Assembly: GCA_963969495.1 (NCBI GenBank)
Contig: OZ018329.1
Coordinates: 66,161,243-66,225,242, forward strand
DNA: 64,000 nucleotides
Source: Ceratothoa steindachneri
Lineage: Eukaryota > Arthropoda > Malacostraca > Isopoda > Cymothoidae
Reading direction: 5' to 3'
A program made the position numbers and the translations under genes. Shown here piece by piece: positions 43,840 to 56,839 of the stretch. Each line of letters starts with the position of its first letter. The stretch's first letter is position 1. The notes beneath the pieces are model-generated. The model was not told the DNA's origin and made no database searches. It saw nothing but the letters and a program-made list of their open reading frames with translations.

Positions 43840-44690
43840 GCAGAGAGGAAACCCAATTGTGCCAAATTTGACGTCATCAGAACGCCGGAATTCCTCCCCG
43901 AAATCCTTCAGATCATCAACAATGATCCCAGAAATTCGATGAATGCCATTGCAATGGACAAAGTAGCGAATGAAAAACTTATCAGGCTGGTGGTACATAA
44001 GGACATTCGCTACTTTCCATATAAGAAGAGAAACGGACTATTTATGTCCAAGACGATGCAAGAAAAGCGATTCAATCACACCAATAAGCTGATCAGTAAG
44101 TTGAAACACACGCTTGAGCCGGATATGATATGGTTCTTCTCCGACGAGAAGAATATCTGCCAAGAGAAGAATATCAACTCCCAGAAAAATAGTGGTACGT
44201 TGTCGCGCCAATGGACGTGGCCATAGTCATGCAGATGTAATTTTCAGCGACGACCATAGTCTTCGTTGTCATCATCACTAAAAAAACTCATGCCATCCCA
44301 CACCGTGCCTGCCGCACCAACCGGAAGACCAGGACTGACTTTCGGAAAATCTCTTGGATCACACAACACGTGATATTTGGTCTTCCAACTCACCTAACTG
44401 CAACCCCTTTTGACTTCTTTGTGTGGAACGCGGTCAAACGAGAGACGAACACGAGTTTGAACACGAAGGTCGAGCTGGGTCCCAGGATTACCAGTGCTTT
44501 CAGTGGCCTAAAACAGGAGATAGTGACGAAAGCTTGTGGCCGATTCCAAGGTCACCTGGAGACTGCCACCGAGGCTACAGGTTGGTTCATCAAGTCAGAT
44601 CAACAGAACATATCATCAAGACAAACTGTCCGAAATTGGAAGAATATATATAAAAAAATAAAAACTGTTTTATTTTATCCTGAGACAGTC
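43840..44690 (+). pseudogene. Mariner-type transposase pseudogene (copy B, DEKN motif)
   Basis: The plus strand starts with KFDVIRTPEFLPEILQIINN and MNAIAMDKVANEKLIRLVVH (DNA-binding helices). Then come MQEKRFNHTNKLISKLKH and EPDMIWFFSDEKNI with the first catalytic Asp in SDEKN. The middle is truncated: after about 44230 only scraps remain before FDFFVWNAVKRETNTSLNTK (from about 44405; normally LDYFVWGVVERET) and ITSAFSGLKQEIVTKACGRF. The segment with the second catalytic Asp and the PNSPDLNP block is missing or scrambled. No terminal repeats were found. Confidence 0.75.
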
Positions 44691-44812
44691 ATCATACGAA
44701 CATTTTCCCATACAGGATGCGGTGGCTAATTTGTCTCCTAAATTTAATACAAATAAAAATAAAAGTTTATTCATATATATATTTATAGAGAATTTTAAAG
44801 AATGTACTATTT

Positions 44813-45575
44813 AATCGCATTCGGCTTTAACTTTCGCCTCCAGTTTGCGTCGGATTCTGTAGCTGGCCTTCTGAAAGGTCCCCCTATTTAACCTGATGAA
44901 AATTGTAGTGATCCTGGACCTACAAGTATGATCCACCTTAGAGGTGCACTTTGATTTGCAGGTCTCTCTCTCTCAACCACACCCCACACATAATAGTCCA
45001 GGCAGTTGTTATCTGAAGAAGTGGGAGGTCAGATATTCGGAGTGATGTAGTCAAAGAAATTGTATGACTGCCTAGACTTAGTCCTCCTACTTGTGTGTTA
45101 CACTCAGGGCTTTCCAGTGGCAACTTCCTAGATCCAGGGCAACATCGACACTTCTAGGCACTTGAAGTAGATCCCTAGGAAGAGAAACGCACATAATGTG
45201 GAGCTCGCTAGTGATCACTTCAAACACCATGATTTTGACCTGGAACTTTGTCTTCAGAACTCTCAGTTTTACGAGTACACCACCTGGTTCAGACAGAAAT
45301 GATTGTTTAAGAAAAACTACTGCAATCCAGGCTTAAGGAGATGTTTCAGTTTGTTCACAAGGTTTGCAGTACATTCCTTGCCCTGGACCTTCATCTTCTG
45401 AGACAATAAATAGCACTTTCTCATCTTATATGAGTAGTAGCGAATATCCTCATGCACGAACTGGCTAATGAGAAATTCTGTCACTCCCTTGTCTTTGGTA
45501 CTGGACCTCATCGCCTATAAGGGATCGTTGGCAATGGTGGCCTAGATCTCCTCTTAGATTCTCTTTTCTATTAGA
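44813..45575 (-). pseudogene. Mariner-type transposase pseudogene (copy C)
   Basis: The minus strand gives EEI, stop, ATIANDPL, stop, AMRSSTKDKGVTEFLISQFV, then HEDIRYYSYKMRKCYLLSQK and NLVNKLKHLLKPG (45317-45511). After a gap come KIMVFEVITSELHIM, YITPNI and LDYYVWGVVERETCKSKCTS (about 44950-45010), then RLNRGTFQKASYRIRRKLEA to about 44815. This is the same family as copy B but a different subfamily. The catalytic DEKN segment is lost, and frameshifts and stops are present. It converges tail to tail with copy B. Confidence 0.75.
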
Positions 45576-45599
45576 ACGCTTAGATTGATGGTTAAGAAC

Positions 45600-46860
45600 C
45601 GCCATACGCTTTTACTTTGGCACCAAATTACTCGGAGATCTTTGCATTGCAGTTCTTGGCTTGAATTCAGTCATGGTATTGCTTTTTTCGCGGACGATGC
45701 ACAAATTGGTTACTATGATAGAAAAAACAGGGAACCGACGGCAGACAGCACGGATTCGCGGAATTCCGAGTTGTCAACAGCGGCAAATTTCACAACGCCT
45801 CCCCGTATTTATTAAAATATAAGGTAATCTACAGATTAACAACTCCAACGCAATTATATGCTTTTTGTTTTAAGAATTTCTAGAAAAAACTCAAACTGCT
45901 ATATAGGATTTATTGTAAATAAACAACTTATAAAACTTGTCTAATTAAGGTGGTGAAATGTATAATTATTCTGTTAAAGAAAAATAGAATCGTAGCCATC
46001 TTTATTATTGATTGTTTTGAACTGAAAAATACTACTTGGATAAGGTGGAGGAGTTGGTTAGTTATTTTTATTTTTGTATTTATGTTTAGGCTGGGTTATT
46101 TTAGTTGAGTATTCAAGATTGCTTTTTATTAAGTTCTTTTAGGTTTTATGTGCTGTTTTTCACGACGAAAAGGAACCACACAAAAAGCCTTCTCTAGCGA
46201 ACTTGCCGTGACCTAGCCTTAAAGCCTTAGGCTTCAGTTCAAATGGCTTATCTATGCGATAAACTGGTGATTGTGTTCTCGGGTGAATATTAGTCCTTAA
46301 TCCTTATAATTATCAGAAATAAAACCGTTCAAATAACCTACCTCATCGAACCTTCTAAAATTATAGTTAAATTAGCCTATTACCTATGTAGAGGCGATGC
46401 TAATCATCATAGTAAGGAATGGATATTTATTGAATCGCGCAAACTCTCTGTCTCCCCTTCCCCTTATGAAGTCATACTGACAGTCTCAGCAGTGGAAAAT
46501 AATGGCTCGATTGCTCAGAAAATATTTATTTCAAGTGGTAATAAATTGTGCTTTCAGTACCGACAAAAATATCAGTAGAAAACTCAGATAGGCCTATAAA
46601 ATAGATTAAAAGTAAGTTTTCTGAAAAAGCGTTTAAGTTGCTAATTCGTAGAATTAAAACCTATCAGTATCAGCTTCATTCTGCTGATAGGCAACAGCTT
46701 CTTTAAGAAGTGTCCCCATTAATTGTGTCATTGAGCGCATTTCATCTATCCACTTTCTGCCACTTTGTCTGTCGAGTCTCTTTATGCGATTTATAATATA
46801 ATTTGGAAATCTTCTATCGTTTATTTTCACAATGTGTCCTTATTCTTGGTGAATTCATTC
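45600..46860. other. Unassigned intergenic DNA
   Basis: Random short frames only. AGGCCTAT-type words occur, but no repeat unit was recognised. Confidence 0.35.
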
Positions 46861-46869
46861 TTCCTAGCT

Positions 46870-49323
46870 ACAATGAGACTTTTGCGCATTAATTGACATC
46901 ATCGACCTCTTCTCTCTTACCCAACATCTGTCATCCCCAACACATATACATGGTAATATCCTTGACTTAGTCATTTCGACCCTTCATCTATCTAATCTAA
47001 CAGGAACTGACCTTTCTAATACGATTTCCGACCACTTCTTGGTCAGTTTCAAATTCTATATTTCATTCCACCTTCCTACTCGCTCGTCCCGATGTCCTAC
47101 TCCTTTCCAGCGGCTATCCTCAATTGATTCTACTTCTCTCTTTAACGATGTTGTTTCTCCCCAACCTCCTATTGATACTACTGCTTCACCTGACCAAACC
47201 TTAAACTCACTGCACCAATCATTTCTTGCCTGCTTTGACGTGCGCGGCCCACTTATCACTCCTTCTTCAAACCGCCATCACCGCGCCCCTTGGTTCACCA
47301 TGGAACTCCTTCGTTCAAGGAGGTCCTTCCGTGCCTATGAACGTGCCCTTCGTAAAGCACGCTCCCGTGGGCAGGACACGACCTCCCTCTCGCTTGCCTA
47401 TCGCCTTGCTACCTCGACTTATTCTTCCAAATTAAAATCAGCGCGTGAGGCTCATTCACGCATACTTTTGTCTGAGAGCAATAATGACCCTCGGACTATC
47501 TTTCGTCTCCTCTTTCGTCTTTCCCCGCCTAGCCTCATTTCACCCACTTCTCCTCTCATCAACCCCTCTACTCTTTCTAAATTTTTCTCTGATAAAATTA
47601 TTAACTTTGCGCCAAACTACCCCAGTTGTCTGAACAAGCCCATGCTGTTATCCCAGACCATAATCCATTGCCGCTTAATGTCCTCACTCGGGCCTCCTCT
47701 GAGAAAGTAACTACCCTGATCTCACGCTCTAACAAATCTGAATCGCCTAAGGACGTCTTTCCACCCAAACTCCTTCACCAAATTCTTCCAGCTGTGCTCC
47801 CACTGATTCTTCATCTCTTTAACGCTTCACTTGGCACAGAGGTGGTTCCCTCTTCCTTCAAACATGTCTCAATTCGTCCTATCCTTAAAAATACACACCT
47901 TAACCCTTCTGAACCATCTAGCTATCGCTCTATCTCACAGCTTCCATTCTTCTCTAAGATCTTCGAGAGAGTGGTTTTCTCTCGCTTTAATGACCATATT
48001 TTTAACTGCAATATCGATGAAACGTACCAATCGGGGTTCAAAGCGAAGCACTCTGATGAAACCGCTCATCTTAATGTTTCAGACGGTTTACGTAGAGCTG
48101 CCGATAGGGGTTGTACATCCATTTTAGTCCTCCTAGACCTCTCCTCTGCTTTTGAAACCATTAACACACTTTCCTTGATCGTCTTCAAACTTTCCTTGGT
48201 CCTCGTGCACTACACTTGCTTGGTTCCGCTCATACCTCTCCTCCCGCGCTCAGTCGGTTGCGCTCGATAAACTCTCCTCCGAGCCCGCGCCCATTCATTT
48301 TGGGGTGCCTCAGGGCTCAGTCTTTGCTCCCCTCCTCTTTTGCATCTACTTACTTTCTCTTGGCTCCCTTCTTCGCGATTTGGGCCTGTCCTTCCACCTC
48401 TATGCTGCTGACACTCAGATATACCTTTCCTCATCCCCTGTATCCTTTGCTCAATCAATTATTAAGCTCCTTTCAGCCTACACCTCCATAAACGAATGGC
48501 TGTCTGCCAACTTTCTCAAACTTAACCACGACAAAACCGAAGTTCTCCTTGTTGGTACCTCTTCGATGGTAGAAAAACCTAAAGCTCTCTTTCCCTTCCT
48601 TAACCTTGGGAAAACCAATGTCGCCTTTTCTCTTACCGCCAGTAATTTTGGTGTTATTTTCGACGAGCAGCTCTGTTTAAACCGCACATCCATCGTATCT
48701 GTAAGTCTTACCCTGGTTTCCTCCACGACTTTTCACGTGTTTGATCCCATTTTGATTCACAAAACCTTGAGACTGCTATTCATGCCTTCGTCACCTCATG
48801 ATTAGACTACTGCAATTCTCTTCTCGTGAATCTCCCTTCTTCATCACTTCGCCCCCTACAACTAGTTCAAAACTATGCTGCCCGGATCCTCCTTCGCCGT
48901 CCCAGGTTCTCTTCTTCGATACCTCTGTTACAGGAGCTACAATGGTTACCTATTCGCTTCCGTACACACTATAAAATTCTTCCTATCACCTACAAGGCCC
49001 TAAACCTCGAGGCTCCACCTTATCTCTCGTCTGCCCTCTCCCGTCGTCAAACTCCTTAGGCACTCCGGTCTAACCACGCTTCCATCCTAAACACTCATCG
49101 TTCTGTCCTGTGCTCGATGGGTGACCGTTCCTTCTCAGTTTGTGCTTTTAGACTCTGGAATGCTCTCCCACCCTCGCTACTTTTAAACGTCTCCTGAAGA
49201 CTCATCTCTTCAGAATTGCCTTCTCTTCCCTGTAAACATTCTCTACGCTCGCTACACAACCTGCGCTCTGTGAGGGCTAACAGCTCTGAAGGGCGCATTA
49301 TAAATACTTATTATTATTATTAT
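46870..49323 (+). pseudogene. L2-like LINE (ORF2, 5'-truncated) with (ATT)n tail
   Basis: This is a LINE of the CR1/L2 type. The end of the endonuclease reads GNILDLVISTLHLSN and NTISDHFLVSFKF. The linker frame (47039-47710) contains HRAPWFTMELLRSRRSFRAY, typical of the clade. RT follows: FPPKLLHQILPAVLPLILHL, FKHVSIRPILKN, YRSISQLPFFSKIFERVV, DETYQSGFKAKHSDETA, LVLLDLSSAFETINT, FGVPQGSVFAPLLFCIYL and YAADTQIYLS at 48401-48430. In that motif the first Asp of YADD is Ala. The C-terminus extends to about 49240. The element ends with GCGCATTATAAATACTTATT and an ATT repeat, as L2 elements do. Frameshifts occur near 47625, 48190 and 48805. It has no 5' endonuclease half. Confidence 0.88.
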
Positions 49324-49497
49324 CTATTTTTTTCATAGTCACTAAACGTTGTTCATAATTTGTGGCGTTCCATATCTCTACGATTTATGTTCATTTTCTG
49401 GGTGAGTTTTGAGTTCACGGTTTCCACTTTCACGTCAATGAGTTCAAAATGATAAGGTGCCTCGATTAAATAGGTTACGTATATAGAAGATGCGTCT

Positions 49498-49765
49498 ATA
49501 AGGCATAAATTGGAGCTGTATAAAGCATGGATAGGTTGGATGCAAAACATAAAAAACTAGTTTATAAGGCAAATGTTGCGTATAAAGCATACATAAATTG
49601 CCTATAAAGCATGAATAAATTTTGTATAAAGCATAAATATATTGTATATAAAGCATAAGTTGCGTATAAAGCATGAACAATTTGCGTATAAGACATAAAT
49701 AACTAGTTTATAGGGCAAAAGTTGTTTATCTAAGTTGCGTATAAAGCATAAATTGTGTAGAAAGG
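49498..49765 (+). repeat. Degenerate minisatellite, unit about TTGCGTATAAAGCATAAA
   Basis: At least ten variants of GCGTATAAAGCATAAAT occur in tandem. A longer motif (AACTAGTTTATAGGGCAAA) recurs at about 49553 and 49702, which suggests a higher-order repeat. Confidence 0.8.
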
Positions 49766-49769
49766 ATTA

Positions 49770-52380
49770 TAACTTCTCCCTTGAGCAGGTTACCAATATT
49801 TACTACCTCTCGCAGGCCTATTTTCATTTCTTCAACTGTATTTCCTTATCCATTCTCGTATCAAGACATAAAAGATGACCTAAGTATACGTATTTTTTGT
49901 ATCTGTTCTAAATTTGCTCGTTAACTTATGCCACAGTGTTGACCATTATTTCTATCATTGGAAAGTTCAATTTGAGTACCACTTTGAGATGAATGCAAAC
50001 TAAAGGACTATGTTACCTGTTAGCGTATGTAAAGGAGTATGGCAATATAGGTTTTCTTAATTATTTGTTCTTGAAATGCAATTTGAAGTGAATTGGTGTT
50101 TACTGAGTAATAGGCATTTGTCTAGTTTGGAAATGCAATGCGGAGAAGTATTTTGTACTGTTTTGTTCTCTGTTGAATAGCAGGCAAATTATCATATGTA
50201 CGATGGTTACTTGTGAAACCTAGGTGTATTAGTGGCTGATTGCAGTCAAGTACGTTCCTTAATTCACTGGTCATGACCCTTTTTCACTAATTTATATATT
50301 GCTAATAGAACTTGCGGGCCACTAGTTCTACATTATTTATGTTGCCTTTTTTAAGTAGTAGCTGGGAGGCATTTGTTTATGCTACTATATACCTTCCTTC
50401 TTTAAAAAAATGGTACATAGACTAGCTATTAAGTCAGTACTACGTAAATAACCATTATATTTCAAATGTTACACTATCGTCCCCAGGCGCTTTGCGCTTT
50501 TCATGCTCTTAAGTGCATGCAAAAATTCCTCATTTTTGACTAGTGGGAGTTCCTTATCATTTGTTGAAAGTGGTTAACTGAGATGATTCAGGATAGAATT
50601 CGCCATTTTTTTAATGCTCATTACTATGGTTATGATCTTTTTCGTTTATTCATTTTCCTTTACATGATGCAACGATCAGCGAATGTGAAGGATAAGATTG
50701 AACTTTTCAACCTCAGGCGGTAATTTTTTTCTCTGGTCAAACGCGTTTAAACGTGCATTGCCATTAAGGAGAATGGCACCCTTTCGGTTGATCAGTGAAG
50801 AATGTTTTTGTTTAAGATCTTTATTTAAACGAAGTTTTAATTATTGAAAATTAGGGATGTAGTGGTGGTGTATTTATTAATGAGGAGTGCGTAATGAATA
50901 ACACCTTTCACACACCCACCAAGTGCAAATTATACCTTTCTCCTTTGGAGACCACGTGTCGGAAGAGAAATGTCCATAGTTAGTTCACAGCATTCCTAAC
51001 CAGTAGAGATGAAGCAATGCTCCTAAATTGAAAATCTTGATTTCAGACAGTTTTTGTGCCTTTCCCATTCCAACCCTTTTGTAGCTTAGACGCGTATTTA
51101 AATACACAGTAGTCACTAGTGGTTTAAAATTTTTCCGAATTTGCTGCAAGCTGTTTAAAGATAACTAGTAATTCTTAGTTCTTTTTTAGCTGTAGTATTT
51201 CTAGGTCATTGTTAAGCTTTTTTCTACAATACCTAGGCCTATTTTAAGCTACTAATGCATTAGCATTTTAAACTCATTAATTAACATTCTAAAAACCATT
51301 TTTCATAAGTTTTCTATAAACAACATTAATTTATTGGCAACTTAATCTATAAGAAAGTGTGCGACATTAGGAATTGTATAATTTCTTCTTCTTTCGTTCC
51401 CTCTTACTTAGTTGAATCTATCCTCTTAAGTTTTAATTTCTAGTTCGGAGAGGTTAGTGTTATTTATGAGTGTTAGAATATTGTATGTAGGTAGTCATCA
51501 AATGTTATTATCCAATTCTGTAAACCTGAGATTCTTAGCACCTTCTACTGCCGAGCTTACCTGTCCGCTGCAGTGGCAGGAGCTCTTTTACCTCCGGGGA
51601 ATGCTGGCCTAATTCTGTGATGTATCATCAAGGTAACATTGGGTAAGAAAGCTCACCGCATTCCATCATTTGGCCAGTGACTGATTTAGCCCTGTTCTAA
51701 TGTGGGCAACAAAATAGGAAATGTCATCCACACGAACCACCTGATCCACCACCTGGTGATGAGCTGGTATGGGTTTATCTCATAGGCAGGATTAAAATTT
51801 ATGTATTTAGCCAGAATTTTTACGGTATACCTCATTTAGTCTTATGTAATACGCATTATTCCAATAACTTATCTTTAATTCTACCTTAATGACCCACCTA
51901 TTCTAAATCGGCTGTCACAAGTAGGTTTGCTCGCGGAATTCTCATTCGCATCTTTCCCTTTGTCTGTTCGTCTTAATATACAGAGCACTGATGACCCGTT
52001 GGCTTTGAATAGTGTTATTTAAATCCAGATAGATCGATTTTAATCTAGAGAGATCTGTATAATCTCTACATAGATCGTCAGACTCACCTTAAATCGAAAA
52101 TTGCCATTGGGCTCAGGGGGTTTACCGACGTCAGCCATATCTTACCTAGTCAGCAACAGAGATTAAGGTTCAAGATGATTTTCGTGCCCCATATATCTTT
52201 GCATCCTGCGTATTCTAATCTATGGAGACTTGTGCTATGTACTTTTGAGGCTATTTTACTTCCAATAACCACCACTTTCTTTCGAATCTAATTTTAGGCA
52301 TATTTTGGGAAATATGTCACCGATGGTTTTACGATTTTCTTTTAAAAAGATAAATGAACAAATAAGAGACATATAAACAT
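49770..52380. other. Unassigned intergenic DNA
   Basis: No coding, repeat or RNA signal recognised over about 2.6 kb. Confidence 0.4.
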
Positions 52381-52390
52381 CAATTGATCT

Positions 52391-54215
52391 GGTGGCCATT
52401 AAATTCCCCTACGGTGAATTCCGCCGCGTAAATTCCCCCGTAGTAAATTCCACAGTATGTAAATTTCCCCGCAGGAAATTCCACCTGTTATCAAAATTAA
52501 TAGACCTAACCAACAGAGTATGTTCACTTGACGTCTGTGTTATGATCTCAAACATAACCTACATTTCATCTAACTTCATTTAAATATTCAGTCTTACATC
52601 TTAACTCATGGCGGTGTCCATCATCACAACTGAGAAAAACAAACTAAAACTAACTGTGTGAGGAAGAAAATCATATTCGTGAGAAGCATTCAGATAACAG
52701 TACACCCCCCTCCCCCCAAAAAACCATTGGCGCCATGAATGTTTTTATAAAGGCTACAGATGAGGAGTCCATACGTATTACAATAACAGTGAACCATAAT
52801 TAATTTTCTCAACAGGCATCATAAACATCCAGCAAGCAGTGCACGAGTTAAAGTTCAGAGGGCAGTCAGAGGAACAAAAATGAATTTAAGGAGACTTATA
52901 TTATCATCGCCGAAACACAATTGCTACTGCTGTACAACCACTCAATGAAGAAGAAAAATCACAATTGCCAACGCTTCTCCGCTCTTTTTCGTAAAATACG
53001 CAATTTGGCTTTGGGAATGCCATCGCCCTCAGCCTGTCGGACCGGGTCCAAAATTCTACAATCAGTGAAGTTCATGACAGAGAATAATGAAGAAGATGCC
53101 ATAATTTTAGTATTGGCCAGAGAAATTGGTTGAAATGGCCTTGAAGTATCTACAAACTGGTCATGCGATGAGACGCTTAAAGTGTGTCCAAACTTGTAGA
53201 CGCAGTTAGTGACATTGCATGCAGTCATCAATAATTCATGTGTGCCAATCATGGTTGGTTTATTTCCAGGCAAAAAAAAAACGGTTACCTATCATTGCCT
53301 ATCTACTGTTATACATGAACTTCGTTCGAATAGCCGGTCTTATGATTGTCTCATGAACTTTGAGAAGACACCGCTTCTCTCATTTTTCTTAATATTTTCT
53401 GATGTAATAATCGTAAGATATCTTTTTCATCTTGGTCAATTTTGCTGGCTGAAATAAAATAGTTTACGGCTTTAGGATTCTTGCCAATTAGTCACCTTAG
53501 TGGTGCCTTGGAAGAGCTGTCTGACGATAAAGCTATTACCTTGGACTTATAACTTATTTTGAATTTATTTAGATTGGTATCATGCGCACTCGGGGTGCTC
53601 GTTGCAGAAAAGAAACCCCAATTTTTCCAATCGAGCATTGGAATGTGCGCGACCGACTTTTTAATGAACTACCAAGATCGAATAACTCCGTATAAAGGGA
53701 TTTATAATGCTTTACGGTCATCAATAACAATAATGTACCAAAATTCGTGTAAAATGTGCTTAGCCCTGAAAGGAGAAGAAAAAATAAGCCAAACAAAAGT
53801 TTCTCACGTGTGACGCGGAGACAGATCAAGCAAGAAAACAAAACAAAACCATACCAAGTCATAGATGCAAGACTGGAGAGGCGACTTAAAGAATATCAAA
53901 AAGGAAATCCTTACCAATTTTTTAGAAGTTTCGCGCGTTAATTTACATTAAACCTAATCCTGAAAATATAATCTATTCTTTTATTCCTTGGTCGTATAAG
54001 TCAAAGTTTTAACTTACATTAAAACTAATCTTTTGAAATATTGTTTTTATTACTAAATATACAGGATAAGTTAAATCTTTCATCTATTCCCTTGTTTTCA
54101 ACTTAACTATCGGCTACATATGGTAAAATTTACCCCAGGAAACTTTATATCTGTAAGTATTTACCTCGTCAGAATTTACGCGGGGAATTTACTGCGGAGG
54201 AATTTACAGAGATCC
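52391..54215 (+). mobile_element. MULE-2: Mutator-like transposon with arrayed ends and 9-bp target duplication
   Basis: The left end (52391-52490) holds several copies of a motif near GTAAATTCCCCCGCAG. The right end (about 54125-54215) holds the reverse complement (AATTTACGCGGGGAATTTAC). The outer ends mirror weakly, both beginning GG and reaching AAATTCC at the same distance. Flanks are AATTGATCT (52382-52390) and AATTGATTT (54216-54224), a 9-bp duplication with one mismatch, as expected for Mutator-like elements. Inside is a decayed transposase. The layout is the same as MULE-1 at 6.6-9.6 kb but with an unrelated terminal motif. Confidence 0.75.
52810..53945 (+). pseudogene. MULE-2 transposase pseudogene
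   Basis: The read-through across three frames starts with NRHHKHPASSARVKVQRAV (the end of a FLYWCH-like finger, H-x-H-P). Next come TNWSCDETLKVCPNL (W.CDGTFKVCP with DGTF changed to DETL) and LHAVINNSCVPIMVGLFPGK. YDCLMNFEKTPLLSFFLIF follows, where Asn replaces the second catalytic Asp of DFE. Then LFHLGQFCWLK, FPIEHWNVRDRLFNELPRSN, NSV and a C-terminal RRRKNKPNKSF...RLERRLKEYQKGNPYQF. Block order is exactly that of MULE transposases. Both visible catalytic positions are mutated and many stops are present, so the copy is old and inactive. Confidence 0.75.
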
Positions 54216-54229
54216 AATTGATTTTTCAC

Positions 54230-56335
54230 TTAATGGGCGTGACAGGATATTTTTACTTTATTATTTATTTATCATCTAAATTATGAGAACAAAAATACAG
54301 TTGTTTCCTTTTTTAAGCCTTATTGGGCAAAAACCTGAAAGCCTTAGAAAATAAGGAGACAAAAATGATACATCTTAATTTGAGATGATTGTAAACTACT
54401 AAAAGAACGTTTTCCGCCATACGGCGAATGACTTTTTTTTCAGTTTTTACGTGTGACTTCAGATTTTTGTTTTGCTTCTGAGGGTTTGGTTAGAGGTATA
54501 ATTTAGTCTAGAGCGGCTTTAAAGCCAAATCTACAACCAAACCAATATTAAAATAAAACTTACGTATAATGTAGCCATATAGTATGTAACAAGTGGAGAA
54601 CACATGAAATATGCTTTTACCTTTCATCCAATCATCATACCCATATATGCTTAATAAACAGGATTACGAGACAGTATAGTCGGACTTTCCTCATTCTTTT
54701 GATGATGCGTGTAACTTGGGCAGCCACAATAGGCTGGATTCACTAGTTATCCATTTCAGGGACTTCATTGAATGCGAAGAACAAGGAACTGTAAGATGAT
54801 TAAGTAAATTTCAGCTGAAACGCTTTTAAGATTCTTAAATAGGACTTCATCTAGTCATAATTAAAGGCCTAGGGCAGTTCATAGCGAGTGTAATTAAGGA
54901 GTGTAGATTAAAGGCAGATACATATTGAGAAAAAGGGCCATGGTTAGTCCCTAGACGTAGAAGAAAACATTTTGGAAGTAAATGAAATAAAATCTTAGTT
55001 TGTTTGGGTATATTACAATATGGAACTCAAAATGGTAAAAGAAATCAAGATGAAAAGTCAAATGAACCGGCAAATTGCGTATAGTAGACTTTTACTGCTA
55101 TTTAAATGCAGGAATTTTTAAGAGAACATGAGTCTTACTGTTCGACGCCTTAATACATAATTTAAGGCTAATAACAAAGCTTGAAGTTACAGCAACATTA
55201 TTTTTTACCTCATTATGCTACAGGTGCCATGCTCTGATGTCAGAATGTCAAGGTGGTTGGCACCTTGTGTTATCTACGCATGCGTCCTCAAGCAGCGTGA
55301 TCAATAACAACGCACAGTTGAAAGGCAAGAATGATGTCAGTAACACATCCAGAGTGAGGAAGGGAAGATGTGTTCATGGTTATGAGAAACAAGTACAAGT
55401 TTGGCTTTAAGGGTACGTGCGACTGGAAGATTGACCTTTTTGTGTCCCTTCGTTCGAAATCCATTTCACTTCCTTCATTAAATATTTTTTCCATCATTTC
55501 CACTGAAAGATAGACCGCATTTTTTATTTTATTTTTTTTTTTCAAGCAACCTGAATCATTTTTAAAGTTTTTTATTCACTGGTTATACATATACTAATTC
55601 TACTATTGCAAAATTACTCCTATATTGGCAATTTTCTCAGTTGTGGGAGGCAGAAATTTACCATCATCTGGTCTTTATTTTCTTCGTGAGGCAGATTTAT
55701 CTTTAGTGGAAGTAATTTGAAGGAGAAACTAAAGTGATAAATTTGAAATGGAAATCTTAAGAAAAGAAATATGTTTCGATAAAAGGAACTCTTCTTCCAG
55801 AGAATTATTTTGAGTCCAAACCGTCCAATAAATGACTATTTCGAGCCAACTTACGCATACAGTGAAAATTTGAACTCTTAAATAAAACAACAGCAATTTT
55901 GCAAACTAACAACCAGAGCAAATACAAATAGATTTCAGAGGTGGTAGTATTTACGTCCAAGTAAAAGGCAACGCGTCCGAACAAGTCTGTGACATGATTT
56001 CGCTGGCTGTTTTTGTGCAAATCTTTCATTTTACCTTAGTGGTATCGCAAACAAAAGAAGGTAAGTGTTATATTGCGCAACATATTATGAATACAATAGT
56101 GTTTTCACAAACAATTCTACGTATTTGTTTGGTACTCTGCAGTCGAATTTAATAGGAAGAGACTATCAAATATACAAGAATGACAGTCGGTGAGCGGTAA
56201 AGAAAGACTGATTTTTTGAGTTGTAAATTGGAAAACAGCGATGTTTGTGTATGGAAACCAGGAAGTTGACCAAAGACAGCCGTAGGAAGGAAGCGTTTGG
56301 AAATTACAGATTAACTTCCAGCTTTTTTTATAGTA
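54230..56335. other. Unassigned intergenic DNA
   Basis: No recognisable features. Confidence 0.4.
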
Positions 56336-56337
56336 GC

Positions 56338-56838
56338 GAGTGAATCTACATCTCACTATGTCGGTGGGTTCCTGTTTTGCTTTTTTCTATTTTTGTAATA
56401 AAATTGTAACTATTCAGCCAATTCTAACGAATCTGAAACCATTATGTTGATTTACATTCTCTTTCGAATGATATAATTGTCGAAGTCCTCCCGAGGTTAC
56501 CCCGGGAATTACGTTGTTTTGGCAATAAAATCATAATAATTCGGCCGATTCTAACGAAATTTGAGACCCTTATGTTGTGCTACATTTTCTTTCGAATGAT
56601 ATAATTGCTAAAGTCCTTCCAAAGTTATCCTTGGAACTATTTTGTTATGCCGAAATTACTATTCTGCCAATTCTAACAAAATTTTAAACCCTAATGTTGT
56701 TTACGTTCTCTTTCCAATGGTAGAATTTCCAACGTCCTCCCAAGGTTAGTCCATGACTTGTTGAAAGTTTTGAAGGTCCTAAGTTCATTAATCAGAATAA
56801 TTTAGAGCAAAAGACTTTTTGGTCAGCAGACCTTGTTT
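56338..56838 (-). mobile_element. Repeat element with 128-bp tandem core, copy 2
   Basis: On the minus strand it carries the same leader (ACAAGGTCTGCTGACC, GGACCTTCAAAACTTT), the same core (nearly three units, first two 128 bp apart at 56466 and 56594) and the same end (ACATAGTGAGATGTAGAT) as the copy at 28435-29072. It has one fewer core unit than copy 1. No coding capacity is visible. Confidence 0.8.
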
Positions 56839-56839
56839 C

